A stretch of 64,000 nucleotides of DNA from contig NZ_KB849786.1 in NCBI RefSeq assembly GCF_000369045.1, positions 1 through 64,000 on the forward strand, read 5' to 3'. The first letter of the stretch is position 1; the number at the start of each line of letters is the position of its first letter. Shown piece by piece: positions 1 to 12,669 of the stretch. Below the pieces are notes generated by a model. That model was not told the origin of the DNA, ran no database searches, and saw nothing but the letters and a program-made list of their open reading frames with translations. A program made the translations under genes and the position numbers. The DNA is from Acinetobacter pittii ATCC 19004 = CIP 70.29. GTDB lineage: Bacteria; Pseudomonadota; Gammaproteobacteria; Pseudomonadales; Moraxellaceae.

Positions 1-111
1 TTTCATTGATTGATTGGTTTAAATTACTCGAAGTTTATTTGAGCGAAATTTAAGTCAGTAATTGATGAGCCAGAATTGGCACCTTGTCTTTAATAAGGTG
101 CAAAATGATTT
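1..111 (+). other. rRNA operon leader (5' part outside window)
   Basis: This stretch precedes the mature 16S rRNA. It holds a hairpin with 7-bp arms (GCACCTT at 79-85 and AAGGTGC at 95-101), which is probably part of the precursor. No rRNA promoter is visible, so it lies upstream of the window. Confidence 0.6.
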
Positions 112-1649
<1,538 letters not shown>

Positions 1650-1708
1650 ACGAAAGATTGACGATTGGTAAGAATCCACAACAAGTTGTTCTTCATAGAT
1701 GTATCTGA

Positions 1709-1785
<77 letters not shown>

Positions 1786-1840
1786 TGACTTTGACTGGTT
1801 GAAGTTATAGATAAAAGATACATGACTGATGATGTAAGCT

Positions 1841-1916
1841 GGGGACTTAGCTTAGTTGGTAGAGCGCCTGCTTTGCACGCAGGAGGTCAGGAGTTCGACT
1901 CTCCTAGTCTCCACCA
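1841..1916 (+). tRNA. alaT: tRNA-Ala (TGC)
   Basis: A 76-nt cloverleaf. The acceptor GGGGACT pairs with AGTCTCC (one wobble pair) and is followed by encoded CCA. The anticodon TGC is at 1874-1876 in the stem CCTGC/GCAGG. It is processed from the rRNA precursor together with the upstream tRNA-Ile. Confidence 0.97.
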
Positions 1917-2261
1917 GAACTTAAGAGAAGTTCGGATTACAGAAATTAGTAAATAGAGATTTAGATCTTGGTTTATTAACTTCTGTGATTTAAGTATCAC
2001 GGTATTAAGCATGACCTGACGAAGGCGTGTTTATTCATTAACAGATTGGCAAAATTGAGTCTGAAATAAATTGTTCACTCAAGAGTTTGGATTAAGCAAT
2101 TAATCTAGATGAATTGAGAACTAGCAAATTAACTGAATCAAGCGTTTTGGTATATGAATTTAGATTGAAGCTGTACAGTGTTTAAGTACACAGACAACAG
2201 ATAGTAGCGATGAAGAATCGCACGGACAACACTCACTTGTAGGTGTTGACGACTGTTTGGG
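1917..2261 (+). other. 16S-23S internal transcribed spacer, distal part
   Basis: About 345 bases between tRNA-Ala and 23S with no gene and no further tRNA. I see only a short hairpin (GTGAT/ATCAC near 1985-2000) and AT-rich spacer. Its 3' end runs into the 23S processing stem. Confidence 0.8.
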
Positions 2262-2269
2262 GTTGTATA

Positions 2270-5159
<2,890 letters not shown>

Positions 5160-5345
5160 ACAACACCCAAGCAGTTGTATATGAAGCATCAATCGATTCA
5201 TAAACATGCAAAGCAACTTGATTTAGTTATACTACTAGCTAAAATGAACAACGAAAAATCAGACCAATCAGCCCATCTGTAAAGATTTGGAAAACGCAAC
5301 GTATCACACAGTGAATAAAACGAAGCAAGTATCCATAAACAGTTG

Positions 5346-5460
5346 TGCTGGCGACCATAGCAAGAGTGAACCACCTGATCCCTTCCCGAACTCAGAAGTG
5401 AAACCTCTTAGCGCTGATGGTAGTGTGGGGTTACCCATGTGAGAGTAAGTCATCGCCAGC
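5346..5460 (+). rRNA. rrf: 5S ribosomal RNA
   Basis: A 115-nt 5S rRNA. The terminal stem TGCTGGCGA pairs with TCGCCAGC, and the internal conserved CCGAACTCAGAAGTGAAAC block is present. It is the last gene of the rRNA operon and is followed at once by a strong terminator. Confidence 0.95.
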
Positions 5461-5471
5461 TCATTATTCTA

Positions 5472-5507
5472 AACACCCCCGTTCCAACGAATGGGGGTGT
5501 TTTTTTA
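5472..5507 (+). terminator. rRNA operon terminator
   Basis: Stem AACACCCCC / GGGGGTGTT with a 12-base loop, followed by a run of T. A classic intrinsic terminator 12 bases after 5S. Confidence 0.92.
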
Positions 5508-5597
5508 TCGCGATAAAAAAATCTAAATCCCCGACTAACTTTAGAATGAATTATGATATAAAACACACTATTTAAAATGATAACAAGAGAATTAATC

Positions 5598-6128
5598 ATG
5601 AAATTTTCAGAGTTTAAAATATTTTCTATTATATTGGCTATAACACTCAGTTGTAGTTCTATATATGCTAATGAAACTGTGAAAAGTTTATATAGTACAA
5701 AAGCCTTTTTAAATATTTGTGTAAGTACTAGAGGAAATCCAGAACTAATAAGTAAACAAGCAAAAAATATGGGATTTATCCAAATGCCTAATGAATATGC
5801 TGTGCATTTTTTAAAAGATTATAATGGTCATGCTTGGATGATAAGTTCCTCTGAAGGAAAATTTGTTATTACTCAACTCGATAATGGCGTATGTTCATTA
5901 TTTATAAATAAAGGAAATTCAACTGAAATTCAGAAGAATTTAGAAAGCTGGCTACCTCCAGAATCTACGGGCCTAACTTATAAAAAAGAAGTATATAAAG
6001 ATAAGAATTTGACCACAACAAATTATATTATTTCTAAAAATGGGAAGGCTTTAGAAACATGGATATATACTAGTTCATCTGAAAAGAATGCTTCATTAGT
6101 TGCGGTTATTTCCCATCAAATGAATTAA
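5598..6128 (+). CDS. Small secreted protein of unknown function
   Basis: A protein of 176 aa. I start at the ATG at 5598, not the in-frame ATG at 5577, because 5598 places a normal signal peptide at the N-terminus (MKFSEFK, then a hydrophobic core IFSIILAITLSC, and a likely cut after SIYA). The mature part has two cysteines (in NICVSTRG and GVCSLF) that could form a disulphide, and a central GHAWMISSSEGKFVI segment. The layout resembles small periplasmic proteins annotated as NMCC_0638-like, but I am not certain. The gene stands alone behind the rRNA terminator and is strongly AT-rich, with a -10-like TATGAT at 5552. No function can be assigned. Confidence 0.75.
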   Translation: MKFSEFKIFSIILAITLSCSSIYANETVKSLYSTKAFLNICVSTRGNPELISKQAKNMGFIQMPNEYAVHFLKDYNGHAWMISSSEGKFVITQLDNGVCSLFINKGNSTEIQKNLESWLPPESTGLTYKKEVYKDKNLTTTNYIISKNGKALETWIYTSSSEKNASLVAVISHQMN

Positions 6129-6190
6129 TTAAAGCAATGTGAAGTAGAGAAGAGCCAATTTTTATTAATAAAGAGCTCTTCTAAAATCGA

Positions 6191-7570
6191 TTATTTCAGT
6201 TGTCTACGCGCATGCTTTAGAGCAGTGCGAAGACCTTCTTCTAAAGTCGGATGATAAAAGGGTTTCTCTAGAATATCATTTAGCGTTAATTCTTCACCGA
6301 TTATCCAGCTTAATAAATGGGCCATATGTTCAGTTGCTTCTGTAAATAGCTCAGCACCTAGAAGCTTTTGGCTTTTTCGTTCTATATAAACTTCAATAGC
6401 ACCTTTATTTTTTCCAAGAACTATAGCTCTTCCTTGTCGTTCATAAGAGGCTTCGCCTGTAATAAAATCTATACCTTCATCTTTTAATTGCTTATAACTT
6501 TGACCTACGATCGCCATTTCAGGATGACTAAAGACAATTCCTAATGGAGTAAGTGTCTTAACTGAGTTTACCTGTGGATAATTTAAACAGTTATAAACAA
6601 CTTTTTTACCTTCATGTGCTGCTTCATGTTGTAGTGGCGTTGAGGTGTAAGCGTCACCGACAACAAAAATTGGATATGTATCTAGCTGCTTAGTTTTAGC
6701 ATTTACAGGTAATAACTTAATATCTTTGAATGAATTATCGATATTTTCTAGTTTTAAAGTATCAATTAAACTTGTACGGCCGGTTGCAGCTAAAACATAT
6801 TCAACTTCGAGAGTTTTCTCTGTTTCATCAAATTGGTAAGTTAATACAGCGTTTTCCTTACTGCATTTAACTTCACTCGGTAAAGTCTCGAATAGAATTG
6901 TTAATTCTTTTCCTAGCTCTTTTTTAGCAAGCTGTTGAAGTCTAGAACTAGTTAGGATTCCAATTCGTTTACTGCGAGCGAAGATTGTTGTTTCTACACC
7001 TAGACGATGCATAGCTTGTGCGATCTCAAGAGCGATTACACCACTACCAATTACAGCAATAGATTTAGGAAGTGTTTTTAACTCAAATATTTGGTCTGTT
7101 GTTATAAGCCGGTTTCCTAATTCTTGCTTCCAAATTTGATCATAATTAGGAGTTGAACCAACCGCCAGAATAAAACTTTTTGATTTGTACTGTTTTCTGT
7201 TAACTTCTACAGTTTGTGCATCAATAAAATGTGCTTTGCCAGAAATTTTATGCTCAGTCGGCCATTGATCTATATCTTTTAAAGTTGCTTGTGTAAATCT
7301 ATCACGTAAAGTTTGTACATGCTGCATCACTTGATTAGTATTAATATTTGCAGATACGTCTAAAGCAACCTCTTGAGCATTTTGAATGTCAAACATACGG
7401 TTTGCTGTAGAGATGAGAACTTTACTTGGCATACAGCCTACACGGGCACAAGTGGTATCCCATGTTCCATCATTTATAATTAAAATATTGTTGGTATGTT
7501 TAACGGCTTCTTTGTATGAGCTAATACCAGCAGTACCTGCGCCAATAATAATAATATCGAACATTGTCAT
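6191..7570 (-). CDS. Dihydrolipoyl dehydrogenase-like flavoprotein (class I pyridine nucleotide-disulphide oxidoreductase)
   Basis: Full-length flavoenzyme of 459 aa. It has an N-terminal FAD-binding GAGTAG (residues 10-15), the redox-active disulphide motif CARVGC (Cys41 and Cys46), a second nucleotide-binding GSGVIALE near residue 175, a GDAYTS FAD segment, and a C-terminal HPTLEE motif (His440, Glu445) that supplies the catalytic base. Such enzymes move electrons between NAD(P)H and a dithiol. The HPT.EE motif favours lipoamide dehydrogenase. However, the gene is not next to pyruvate or 2-oxoglutarate dehydrogenase genes, so it is probably an accessory paralogue and its substrate is unknown. 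No strong ribosome site is seen; an ATG two codons in (7564) is an alternative start. Confidence 0.85.
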   Translation of the reverse strand: MTMFDIIIIGAGTAGISSYKEAVKHTNNILIINDGTWDTTCARVGCMPSKVLISTANRMFDIQNAQEVALDVSANINTNQVMQHVQTLRDRFTQATLKDIDQWPTEHKISGKAHFIDAQTVEVNRKQYKSKSFILAVGSTPNYDQIWKQELGNRLITTDQIFELKTLPKSIAVIGSGVIALEIAQAMHRLGVETTIFARSKRIGILTSSRLQQLAKKELGKELTILFETLPSEVKCSKENAVLTYQFDETEKTLEVEYVLAATGRTSLIDTLKLENIDNSFKDIKLLPVNAKTKQLDTYPIFVVGDAYTSTPLQHEAAHEGKKVVYNCLNYPQVNSVKTLTPLGIVFSHPEMAIVGQSYKQLKDEGIDFITGEASYERQGRAIVLGKNKGAIEVYIERKSQKLLGAELFTEATEHMAHLLSWIIGEELTLNDILEKPFYHPTLEEGLRTALKHARRQLK

Positions 7571-7603
7571 TAAGCTATTTTAATAGATATTTAGAATATA
7601 TAG

Positions 7604-7632
7604 AAAAACCCTCTTAAACAGAGGGTTTCGTC
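7604..7632 (-). terminator. Terminator of the lipoprotein gene at 7647-8843
   Basis: Arms AAACCCTC (7606-7613) and GAGGGTTT (7621-7628). Read on the minus strand the hairpin is followed by a T-rich run, and it lies 19 bases after the lipoprotein stop codon. Confidence 0.8.
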
Positions 7633-7646
7633 CTAATTATTTAGCT

Positions 7647-8843
7647 TTAAAATGTAAATTTTTGCATAAAAGGTGTTTTTAGGGTTGTTGAAACAGTCCC
7701 ATTTTGATTAATAGACTGACCTTCAATGCTTACCCCATTAATAACATGCTTAAAGTCTAATGTAGTTCCATTCAAGCTTTGTTTGAAAGTAAAAATATTT
7801 TGTCCTTCTAAATAAATACTGCCATTAAATTTCTGTGCATTCGTTGTTGGTGATTCATTTTCAACTCGGCTTCCTTCAAGGCTAGTAATACTTGGTAGGC
7901 TCAATATTTGGTGATTATTAGCCATTACTTTATATGTCGCATTGTTCGTATTACCAGGAGTTGAGTTCACAACAAATGAAATTGGCTCTGCAAAAGGGAC
8001 ATTAGGATTGTCATTAATGAGTACGTTGAAACCAGAACCACCTTGAACTACATAGAGATCACCATCAATTGATGTATTATCTTTATAGACACTCATTGCA
8101 CCCGTGGTTACTTCTTTTTCAGTTGGTTGGCCAGTCTCTGGATCTTGAACTAGAGCGGTTGTCGTAATTTTATAATCACTTGTGGCAGCATTAATTAATA
8201 CGAATCTTTTTTGCTTGGTTTGTTCAAGTCCCCATGACTGTTGGAAAGGATAAGCAAACGCACCTGTAATAGTTACATCTTGAAAGTTTTTATCATTATT
8301 TTCATTTTCAAAAATATAAATTCTGGTATTTGATTGATAGTCCTGTAAGTTTGGAGATATGTTGTCGTTTGCCAGTTTAATGTTCTTCAAGTCGTCTGCT
8401 GTAATATCAAAATCCCAATCATTATATCCAGTGAGTAAAGTTTTTATTTCTTCCCCTTTAAATACATAGCAGGCGCGGTAGTCTGTAGTACTCTTGATAA
8501 AACATTTATCACGATAGTGATCGGAGTACTGGGTAAGATCTACTTTTCGAATATCTAAGGTTAACTTAAGTGGTCCTTGAGCGAAGGTATCTAGTGCATG
8601 ATCAATGTAACCTTTTGATAGCTTTTCATCATTAAGATCATAGGCACCAAATAGATATTTACCTTCTTGTTTTACATTATTTAAAACTGAGGTCGCTAAC
8701 TCCTGATCTGGTGATGGAGTGGTTGGTGTTGTTGTAGAACCAGAATTTGAATTTTGATTATAGTAACCATCATTGCCACCCCCACCACAAGCTGTCAAAA
8801 AAGCAGCCAAAGTAACTCCACATACTCCTTGAGTAAGTTTCAT
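7647..8843 (-). CDS. Large lipoprotein of unknown function
   Basis: A 398-aa predicted lipoprotein. The ATG at 8843 is preceded by GGGGATAATC, a better ribosome site than anything before the in-frame ATG at 8855. The N-terminus MKLTQGVCGVTLAAFLTAC ends in a lipobox (LTAC), followed by a Gly/Asn/Ser/Thr/Pro-rich linker (about residues 20-50) and a polar, probably beta-rich domain with one cysteine pair (DKCFIKS...RACYVF). No known catalytic motif is visible. It should be attached to the outer membrane after Lol sorting, since Asp is absent at position +2 (it is Gly). No operon partner is seen. Family not recognised. Confidence 0.8.
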   Translation of the reverse strand: MKLTQGVCGVTLAAFLTACGGGGNDGYYNQNSNSGSTTTPTTPSPDQELATSVLNNVKQEGKYLFGAYDLNDEKLSKGYIDHALDTFAQGPLKLTLDIRKVDLTQYSDHYRDKCFIKSTTDYRACYVFKGEEIKTLLTGYNDWDFDITADDLKNIKLANDNISPNLQDYQSNTRIYIFENENNDKNFQDVTITGAFAYPFQQSWGLEQTKQKRFVLINAATSDYKITTTALVQDPETGQPTEKEVTTGAMSVYKDNTSIDGDLYVVQGGSGFNVLINDNPNVPFAEPISFVVNSTPGNTNNATYKVMANNHQILSLPSITSLEGSRVENESPTTNAQKFNGSIYLEGQNIFTFKQSLNGTTLDFKHVINGVSIEGQSINQNGTVSTTLKTPFMQKFTF

Positions 8844-8949
8844 GATTATCCCCATTAAAATGATAAGTTATTTAAAATAATTTTTTAGGTTTATAAAATA
8901 ACATATATTTCATGAGGTTGCTCATGATATTTATAGGCAGAGTAACTGA

Positions 8950-9054
8950 TTAAATGCGTGTACCCATCGTTACTCCTACAGTAGGTTTTACTTGCATTGA
9001 GGAGCATGCGCTAATGATTAAACAGCTTAAAAGAACGAAAATAAATTTATTCAT
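8950..9054 (-). CDS. Putative 34-aa small lipoprotein
   Basis: A short ORF below usual length limits, with a strikingly complete lipoprotein signal: MNKFIFVLLSCLIISAC followed by SSMQVKPTVGVTMGTRI and a stop. Positive N-region, hydrophobic core and lipobox (ISAC) would leave a mature lipopeptide of only 18 residues. The Shine-Dalgarno sequence is weak (an AT-rich leader, no GGAG). It lies in the gap between two minus-strand genes. It could be a real small lipoprotein, a lysis-type peptide, or a decayed remnant of a longer gene. The signal is seen; expression is inferred. Confidence 0.5.
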   Translation of the reverse strand: MNKFIFVLLSCLIISACSSMQVKPTVGVTMGTRI

Positions 9055-9150
9055 AGAAAATTAATAAATGAATCAAAAGATATAAATACTCTAAATTAAT
9101 ATTATTTTTAGTTCTGTTGAGTTCGTGCAGAGATATGCAAAATAATTTAT

Positions 9151-9185
9151 CAAAACCCTACTTTAAAGAAGAAAATAGGGTTTTA
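9151..9185 (-). terminator. Terminator after the DUF442 gene
   Basis: Arms AAAACCCTA (9152-9160) and TAGGGTTTT (9176-9184), 22 bases past the stop of the gene at 9207-9542. The T-run on the minus strand is short (TTTTG). Confidence 0.65.
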
Positions 9186-9206
9186 AAGAGTACCAATTTT
9201 TTAAAC

Positions 9207-9542
9207 TTAGTCGTCTAATAAGTCCATTTGTTTTGCTAATTGATATAGGTTGTTTGAACGGTTTCCTGTGCGGCAGAACATCAGCACAGGTTTTGGCAAT
9301 TCATTATAATGATTAGCAAAAGTACGTACATCTAGCTCAGTAATCTGTCCAGCTACAACAGGTTGATAAACATAGTCTAAGCCTACTTGACGTGCTGCTT
9401 CTTCAATCTGAGCGCTTGTAGGTTGTTCTGGGCCGCCTTCCATATCTGGTCGGTTATTAATAATAGATTTAAATCCTTTTTCTACAACTTGGCCAACGTG
9501 TTCTGGACCAATTTGACCTGCGAAACCAACATTATCTGACAT
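9207..9542 (-). CDS. DUF442 / TIGR01244-family phosphatase-like sulfurtransferase
   Basis: A 111-aa single-domain protein. Residues 90-96 are CRTGNRS, the C-x5-R anion-binding loop of dual-specificity phosphatases and of the DUF442 family. The earlier segment INNRPDMEGGPEQP is also typical of DUF442 (the N-terminal domain of Blh/BigR-regulated persulphide dioxygenase fusions). Here it is a stand-alone domain without the metallo-hydrolase half. A role in sulphide/persulphide metabolism is inferred from those fusions, not from this sequence. The start has a good ribosome site (GGAGTGACGAA before ATG). The gene is monocistronic and divergent from the hydrolase at 9735. Confidence 0.85.
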   Translation of the reverse strand: MSDNVGFAGQIGPEHVGQVVEKGFKSIINNRPDMEGGPEQPTSAQIEEAARQVGLDYVYQPVVAGQITELDVRTFANHYNELPKPVLMFCRTGNRSNNLYQLAKQMDLLDD

Positions 9543-9734
9543 TTCGTCACTCCAAAATTTAACAAAACCTCTTATGCTGTATCATAGCATTAAGCTTAAC
9601 CTGAGATACAAGACACTAAAACGTTGTTCCTACATAGATAAAACTTATGTCATAGAACAGCTCTAGATTTTTAAAAGGCGATCAGGATGTTTTTTGTAAA
9701 TTCATTACTTCGACCATAATGCCACGGAGCACAT

Positions 9735-10631
9735 ATGCACGCTTATACGGTTGAGCCTTTATATGTTCCATGTGATCAGGAAATGATCGCAGCTGACTTT
9801 TATATTCCAAAAACAAATAATAAATCTGCGGTAATTATCATGGCGCATGGTTTTGCCGGATTGCGTCAATTTAAACTCATTCAGTATGCCCAGCGATTTG
9901 CACAAGCAGGTTACGCTGTTATTTTATTTGACTATCGATATTGGGGTGGGAGCACTGGCAAGCCTAGAGAAATGGTCTCCATCAATTCACAATTAGAAGA
10001 TTGGAAGACGGTGATTCAGTATGCTTCGACTTCTAAACTCGTAGATAACCGAAGGATTGTGCTTTGGGGAACTTCTTTAAGTGGGGGATATGCACTAAGC
10101 CTAGCTTCTGAGTTAAAGAATATTCAAGCAGTTTTAGTACAAATTCCATATGTAGATGGCGCTGAAACTGCCAAGCTCTATCCTTTGCAGCGCTATCCTC
10201 AAGCATTAAAGCTATCGAGTCAGGATTATATGGGATCAAAGATGGGGCTTAATCCAAAGAGATTACCTGTTGTTGATCAACATAACTTATGTTTTATGCC
10301 TACAGCAGATAGTTATTATGGCTATTTATCAATTGTGAATCCTGACTATTATTGGAGTGGGGAAGTTCCTGCTCGTGTCTTTTTTAATTTGATGCGCTAC
10401 CGTCCAATCCAAGTTGTGCGCCAGATTAATATTCCTGTTTTATTTATTGCTGCTCAAAAAGATTCGCTTATTCCTATTGAGTCAAGCCGTGAAGCTGCGA
10501 CAAATATTGCGCCTTTTGTGAGTTATCATGAATGGGATATGAAACATTTTGATATCTATCACGGTTCATGGTTTGAAAAAGCAGTGACAACCCAATTAGA
10601 ATTTTTACATCAGCATATAGGAGTGATGTAA
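9735..10631 (+). CDS. Alpha/beta hydrolase
   Basis: A 298-aa alpha/beta hydrolase of the lysophospholipase / dienelactone-hydrolase-like group. HGFAG near residues 38-42 forms the oxyanion region and GTSLSGG (Ser114) is the nucleophile elbow. Asp243 (in QKDSLIP) and His271 (in KHFDIYHG) are the probable rest of the triad. There is no signal peptide, so it is cytoplasmic. Substrate unknown. Its stop codon is immediately followed by the trxC start codon (no gap), and trxC is followed after one base by a thioesterase gene, so the three are surely co-transcribed and translationally coupled. Confidence 0.88.
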   Translation: MHAYTVEPLYVPCDQEMIAADFYIPKTNNKSAVIIMAHGFAGLRQFKLIQYAQRFAQAGYAVILFDYRYWGGSTGKPREMVSINSQLEDWKTVIQYASTSKLVDNRRIVLWGTSLSGGYALSLASELKNIQAVLVQIPYVDGAETAKLYPLQRYPQALKLSSQDYMGSKMGLNPKRLPVVDQHNLCFMPTADSYYGYLSIVNPDYYWSGEVPARVFFNLMRYRPIQVVRQINIPVLFIAAQKDSLIPIESSREAATNIAPFVSYHEWDMKHFDIYHGSWFEKAVTTQLEFLHQHIGVM

Positions 10632-11069
10632 ATGATTATTGTATGTGCATCGTGTGGTGCTAAAAACCGAGTTCCGGAAGAAAAACTTCCGGAGCAACCA
10701 AGCTGTGGGCAATGTCATCAGCCATTACTACCGCTTGCACCTATTGACCTAAATGAGCAAAATTTTAGTAACTACATCACGAATAGTGATCTACCTATTC
10801 TTATAGACTTATGGGCAGAATGGTGCGGACCTTGTAAAATGATGGCTCCACATTTTGCGCAGGTCGCAAAACAGAATCCAGGCGTTATCTTTGCCAAGAT
10901 TGATACCGAAGAATCTCCTCGCTTGAGCCAAGCTTTTCATGTGAGAAGTATTCCGACACTTGTCTTAATGAATAAAACGACAGAGGTCGCGCGTATTAGC
11001 GGTGCATTACGTGCGCCTGAATTGCAACAGTGGCTCGATCAACAACTTCAAACGAATTTCGGGAGCTAA
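10632..11069 (+). CDS. trxC: Thioredoxin 2 (TrxC), zinc-binding thioredoxin
   Basis: A 145-aa cytosolic disulphide reductase. The N-terminal zinc finger has CASC (Cys5, Cys8) and CGQC (Cys25, Cys28), the mark that separates TrxC from TrxA. The thioredoxin fold carries the active site WCGPC (Cys65, Cys68), and the cis-Pro is in RSIPTLVL. It reduces protein disulphides using thioredoxin reductase. It is the middle gene of a three-gene operon with abutting or near-abutting ends. An OxyR-type control is known for E. coli trxC, but no site was sought or seen here because the promoter lies before 9735. Confidence 0.95.
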   Translation: MIIVCASCGAKNRVPEEKLPEQPSCGQCHQPLLPLAPIDLNEQNFSNYITNSDLPILIDLWAEWCGPCKMMAPHFAQVAKQNPGVIFAKIDTEESPRLSQAFHVRSIPTLVLMNKTTEVARISGALRAPELQQWLDQQLQTNFGS

Positions 11070-11070
11070 G

Positions 11071-11487
11071 GTGTCAGAAGCTTATACCAAACCAGAAGGA
11101 ATTTTATCCTTACAAACGATTGCCATGCCAGCAGATACAAACTGGAGTGGTGATGTATTTGGTGGATGGATTGTGTCACAAATGGACTTGGCTGGAGCAA
11201 TTCACGCAGAACGTTTCAGTCGTGGGCGCTGTGCTACGATTTCTATTAATCAAATGACCTTTTTGGTTCCGGTAAAAGTTGGCTTTGTCATTAGCTGCTA
11301 TACCAAGATCTTAAAAGTTGGAAATACTTCTATTCAGATGCAAATTGAAGTTTGGGATAGTCATGATGACTCTCGTGAACCAATACGCATTACTGAAGGA
11401 GTTTTTACCTTTGTAGCAGTAGATGTAAAAGGTAATAAGCGTCAAATACCTGAAGAAGCGAAACAGAAGTTTTTGGAAACTCAATAA
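11071..11487 (+). CDS. Acyl-CoA thioesterase, hot-dog fold (YciA type)
   Basis: A 138-aa protein starting at GTG 11071, one base after the trxC stop, with GGGAG at 11061-11065 as ribosome site. An upstream in-frame ATG at 11002 lies inside trxC and is unlikely. The sequence NWSGDVFGGWIVSQMDLAGA matches the hot-dog helix of YciA/acyl-CoA hydrolases, where the Asp (GDVFGG) is catalytic. TFLVPVKVGFVI and the F-V-A strand near the end complete the fold. It hydrolyses medium or long acyl-CoA esters; exact preference is unknown. A terminator follows at 11495. Confidence 0.9.
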   Translation: MSEAYTKPEGILSLQTIAMPADTNWSGDVFGGWIVSQMDLAGAIHAERFSRGRCATISINQMTFLVPVKVGFVISCYTKILKVGNTSIQMQIEVWDSHDDSREPIRITEGVFTFVAVDVKGNKRQIPEEAKQKFLETQ

Positions 11488-11494
11488 GAATCAG

Positions 11495-11529
11495 AAAGCC
11501 TGAATATTAGTATTCAGGCTTTAATTTTT
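11495..11529 (+). terminator. Bidirectional terminator
   Basis: A 12-bp stem AAAGCCTGAATA / TATTCAGGCTTT with a 4-base loop. It lies between the converging thioesterase gene (stop at 11487) and the NTF2-like gene (stop at 11558), and serves both. Confidence 0.9.
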
Positions 11530-11557
11530 ATTCAAAAGAAAAACTAGTTTTTAGAAA

Positions 11558-12064
11558 TTAAAACATCGTATTTGTATTTTTGCTTTGCTCAGGAATATTT
11601 TGTATCACATCCCAATGCTCTACGATTTTCCCATTTTCAACACGGAATATATCAACAATCGCTCTTCCTCGATCTTTTTCATTTTCAGTCGAATGGACAT
11701 GTAAAACGACAAGATTACCTTCAGCAATTGCACGTTTAATCTCATTTTTAGCTTGCGGATTCTTTTGGAATTTTTCAGTGAAGAAATTAACGAAAGGTGC
11801 TTTACCATCTGGCACATTAGGATTGTGCTGAATGTATTGTTGACCAATATAGCGGTCTGCATATTCTTTGACTTTATGTTTTAAAAAGACACCTTCATAA
11901 AAGTCGGTCACTATTCTTTTGTTTTGAGCACTTACTTTATCAAGAGCTTCTGATTTAGCCGAAGTTACTTTACTGGTTTTAATGCTGGGTTCAGTCGCGT
12001 GAGAAATTATAGTTGTAAATATTAAACTGGTAAATAAAGAGGAAAGAATTAGTATTTTTTTCAT
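11558..12064 (-). CDS. Secreted NTF2-like / SnoaL-like protein
   Basis: A 168-aa protein. The start at 12064 is chosen because GAGG lies six bases before it and because it gives a clean signal peptide (MKKILILSSLFTSLIFTTIISHA). An upstream ATG at 12211 would overlap the next gene and add a non-signal tail. The mature domain (about residues 40-168) has the NTF2-like features FYEGVFLKHK, YIQHNPNVPDG and VDIFRVENGKIVEHWDVIQ, the last typical of SnoaL-like polyketide-cyclase relatives. It is probably periplasmic. The catalytic role is unknown, as many family members are not enzymes. Confidence 0.85.
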   Translation of the reverse strand: MKKILILSSLFTSLIFTTIISHATEPSIKTSKVTSAKSEALDKVSAQNKRIVTDFYEGVFLKHKVKEYADRYIGQQYIQHNPNVPDGKAPFVNFFTEKFQKNPQAKNEIKRAIAEGNLVVLHVHSTENEKDRGRAIVDIFRVENGKIVEHWDVIQNIPEQSKNTNTMF

Positions 12065-12140
12065 TTTTAACCTCAAGATACAAAATATTAGTTTTATATC
12101 TTGAGGTAAATAACAATCTAAAAATATTTTAAATTGGTTA

Positions 12141-12635
12141 TCATTTTTTACGTTTAGGTAACCATGCCCATAGCATTTGGCATCGGATTGGTTCGTTGCC
12201 TGCGTCATCAATCACAGTAACAGGAATCACAAGTTCACCTTTCTCATTCTCTGCAATAAACTTTTGTTGTTCAGCAGACAATGTTGCTGTAGCAGTCAAA
12301 CCGCCTTCAACCACTTTTAAATAATCTACATGTAATGATTTGATTAATAAAATTCGATTATCAGGAATATGTAAACCGGTTAGAAAACCCGTTGCAGTTT
12401 CTGCTAAAAGCGCCATAGCCGCAGCGTGGACGCCTTTAATATGATTCTGCATATTTTTTTGGTTATCTAAACGGACAGTAACGTGGTTTGAGTCTACTTC
12501 CAGATAGCGGATATTTGCTGTACCCACCATTGGTACGATACGACCAAACGCCTTGCTCCAAAGCGTGCTCCGAATGCCTTTAGGGAATTTTGAAGTTGCT
12601 TTTACCAGTTTTGATAGACGGTTGGATTGAGACAT
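12141..12635 (-). CDS. DUF4442 hot-dog fold protein (putative thioesterase)
   Basis: A 164-aa cytoplasmic protein. The stretch NHIKGVHAAAMALLAETATGFL (about residues 74-95) matches the helix and G-x-H-A-x-A motif of PaaI/DUF4442 thioesterases, and the surrounding beta-strands fit a single hot-dog domain. It may hydrolyse an acyl-CoA; no substrate is known. It starts at ATG 12635 with AAGG about eight bases upstream. It lies 34 bases downstream of yajQ on the same strand, so the two may be co-transcribed. Confidence 0.85.
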   Translation of the reverse strand: MSQSNRLSKLVKATSKFPKGIRSTLWSKAFGRIVPMVGTANIRYLEVDSNHVTVRLDNQKNMQNHIKGVHAAAMALLAETATGFLTGLHIPDNRILLIKSLHVDYLKVVEGGLTATATLSAEQQKFIAENEKGELVIPVTVIDDAGNEPIRCQMLWAWLPKRKK

Positions 12636-12669
12636 GGGATTACCTTAGCTTTAAATGGCCGACAAGATA

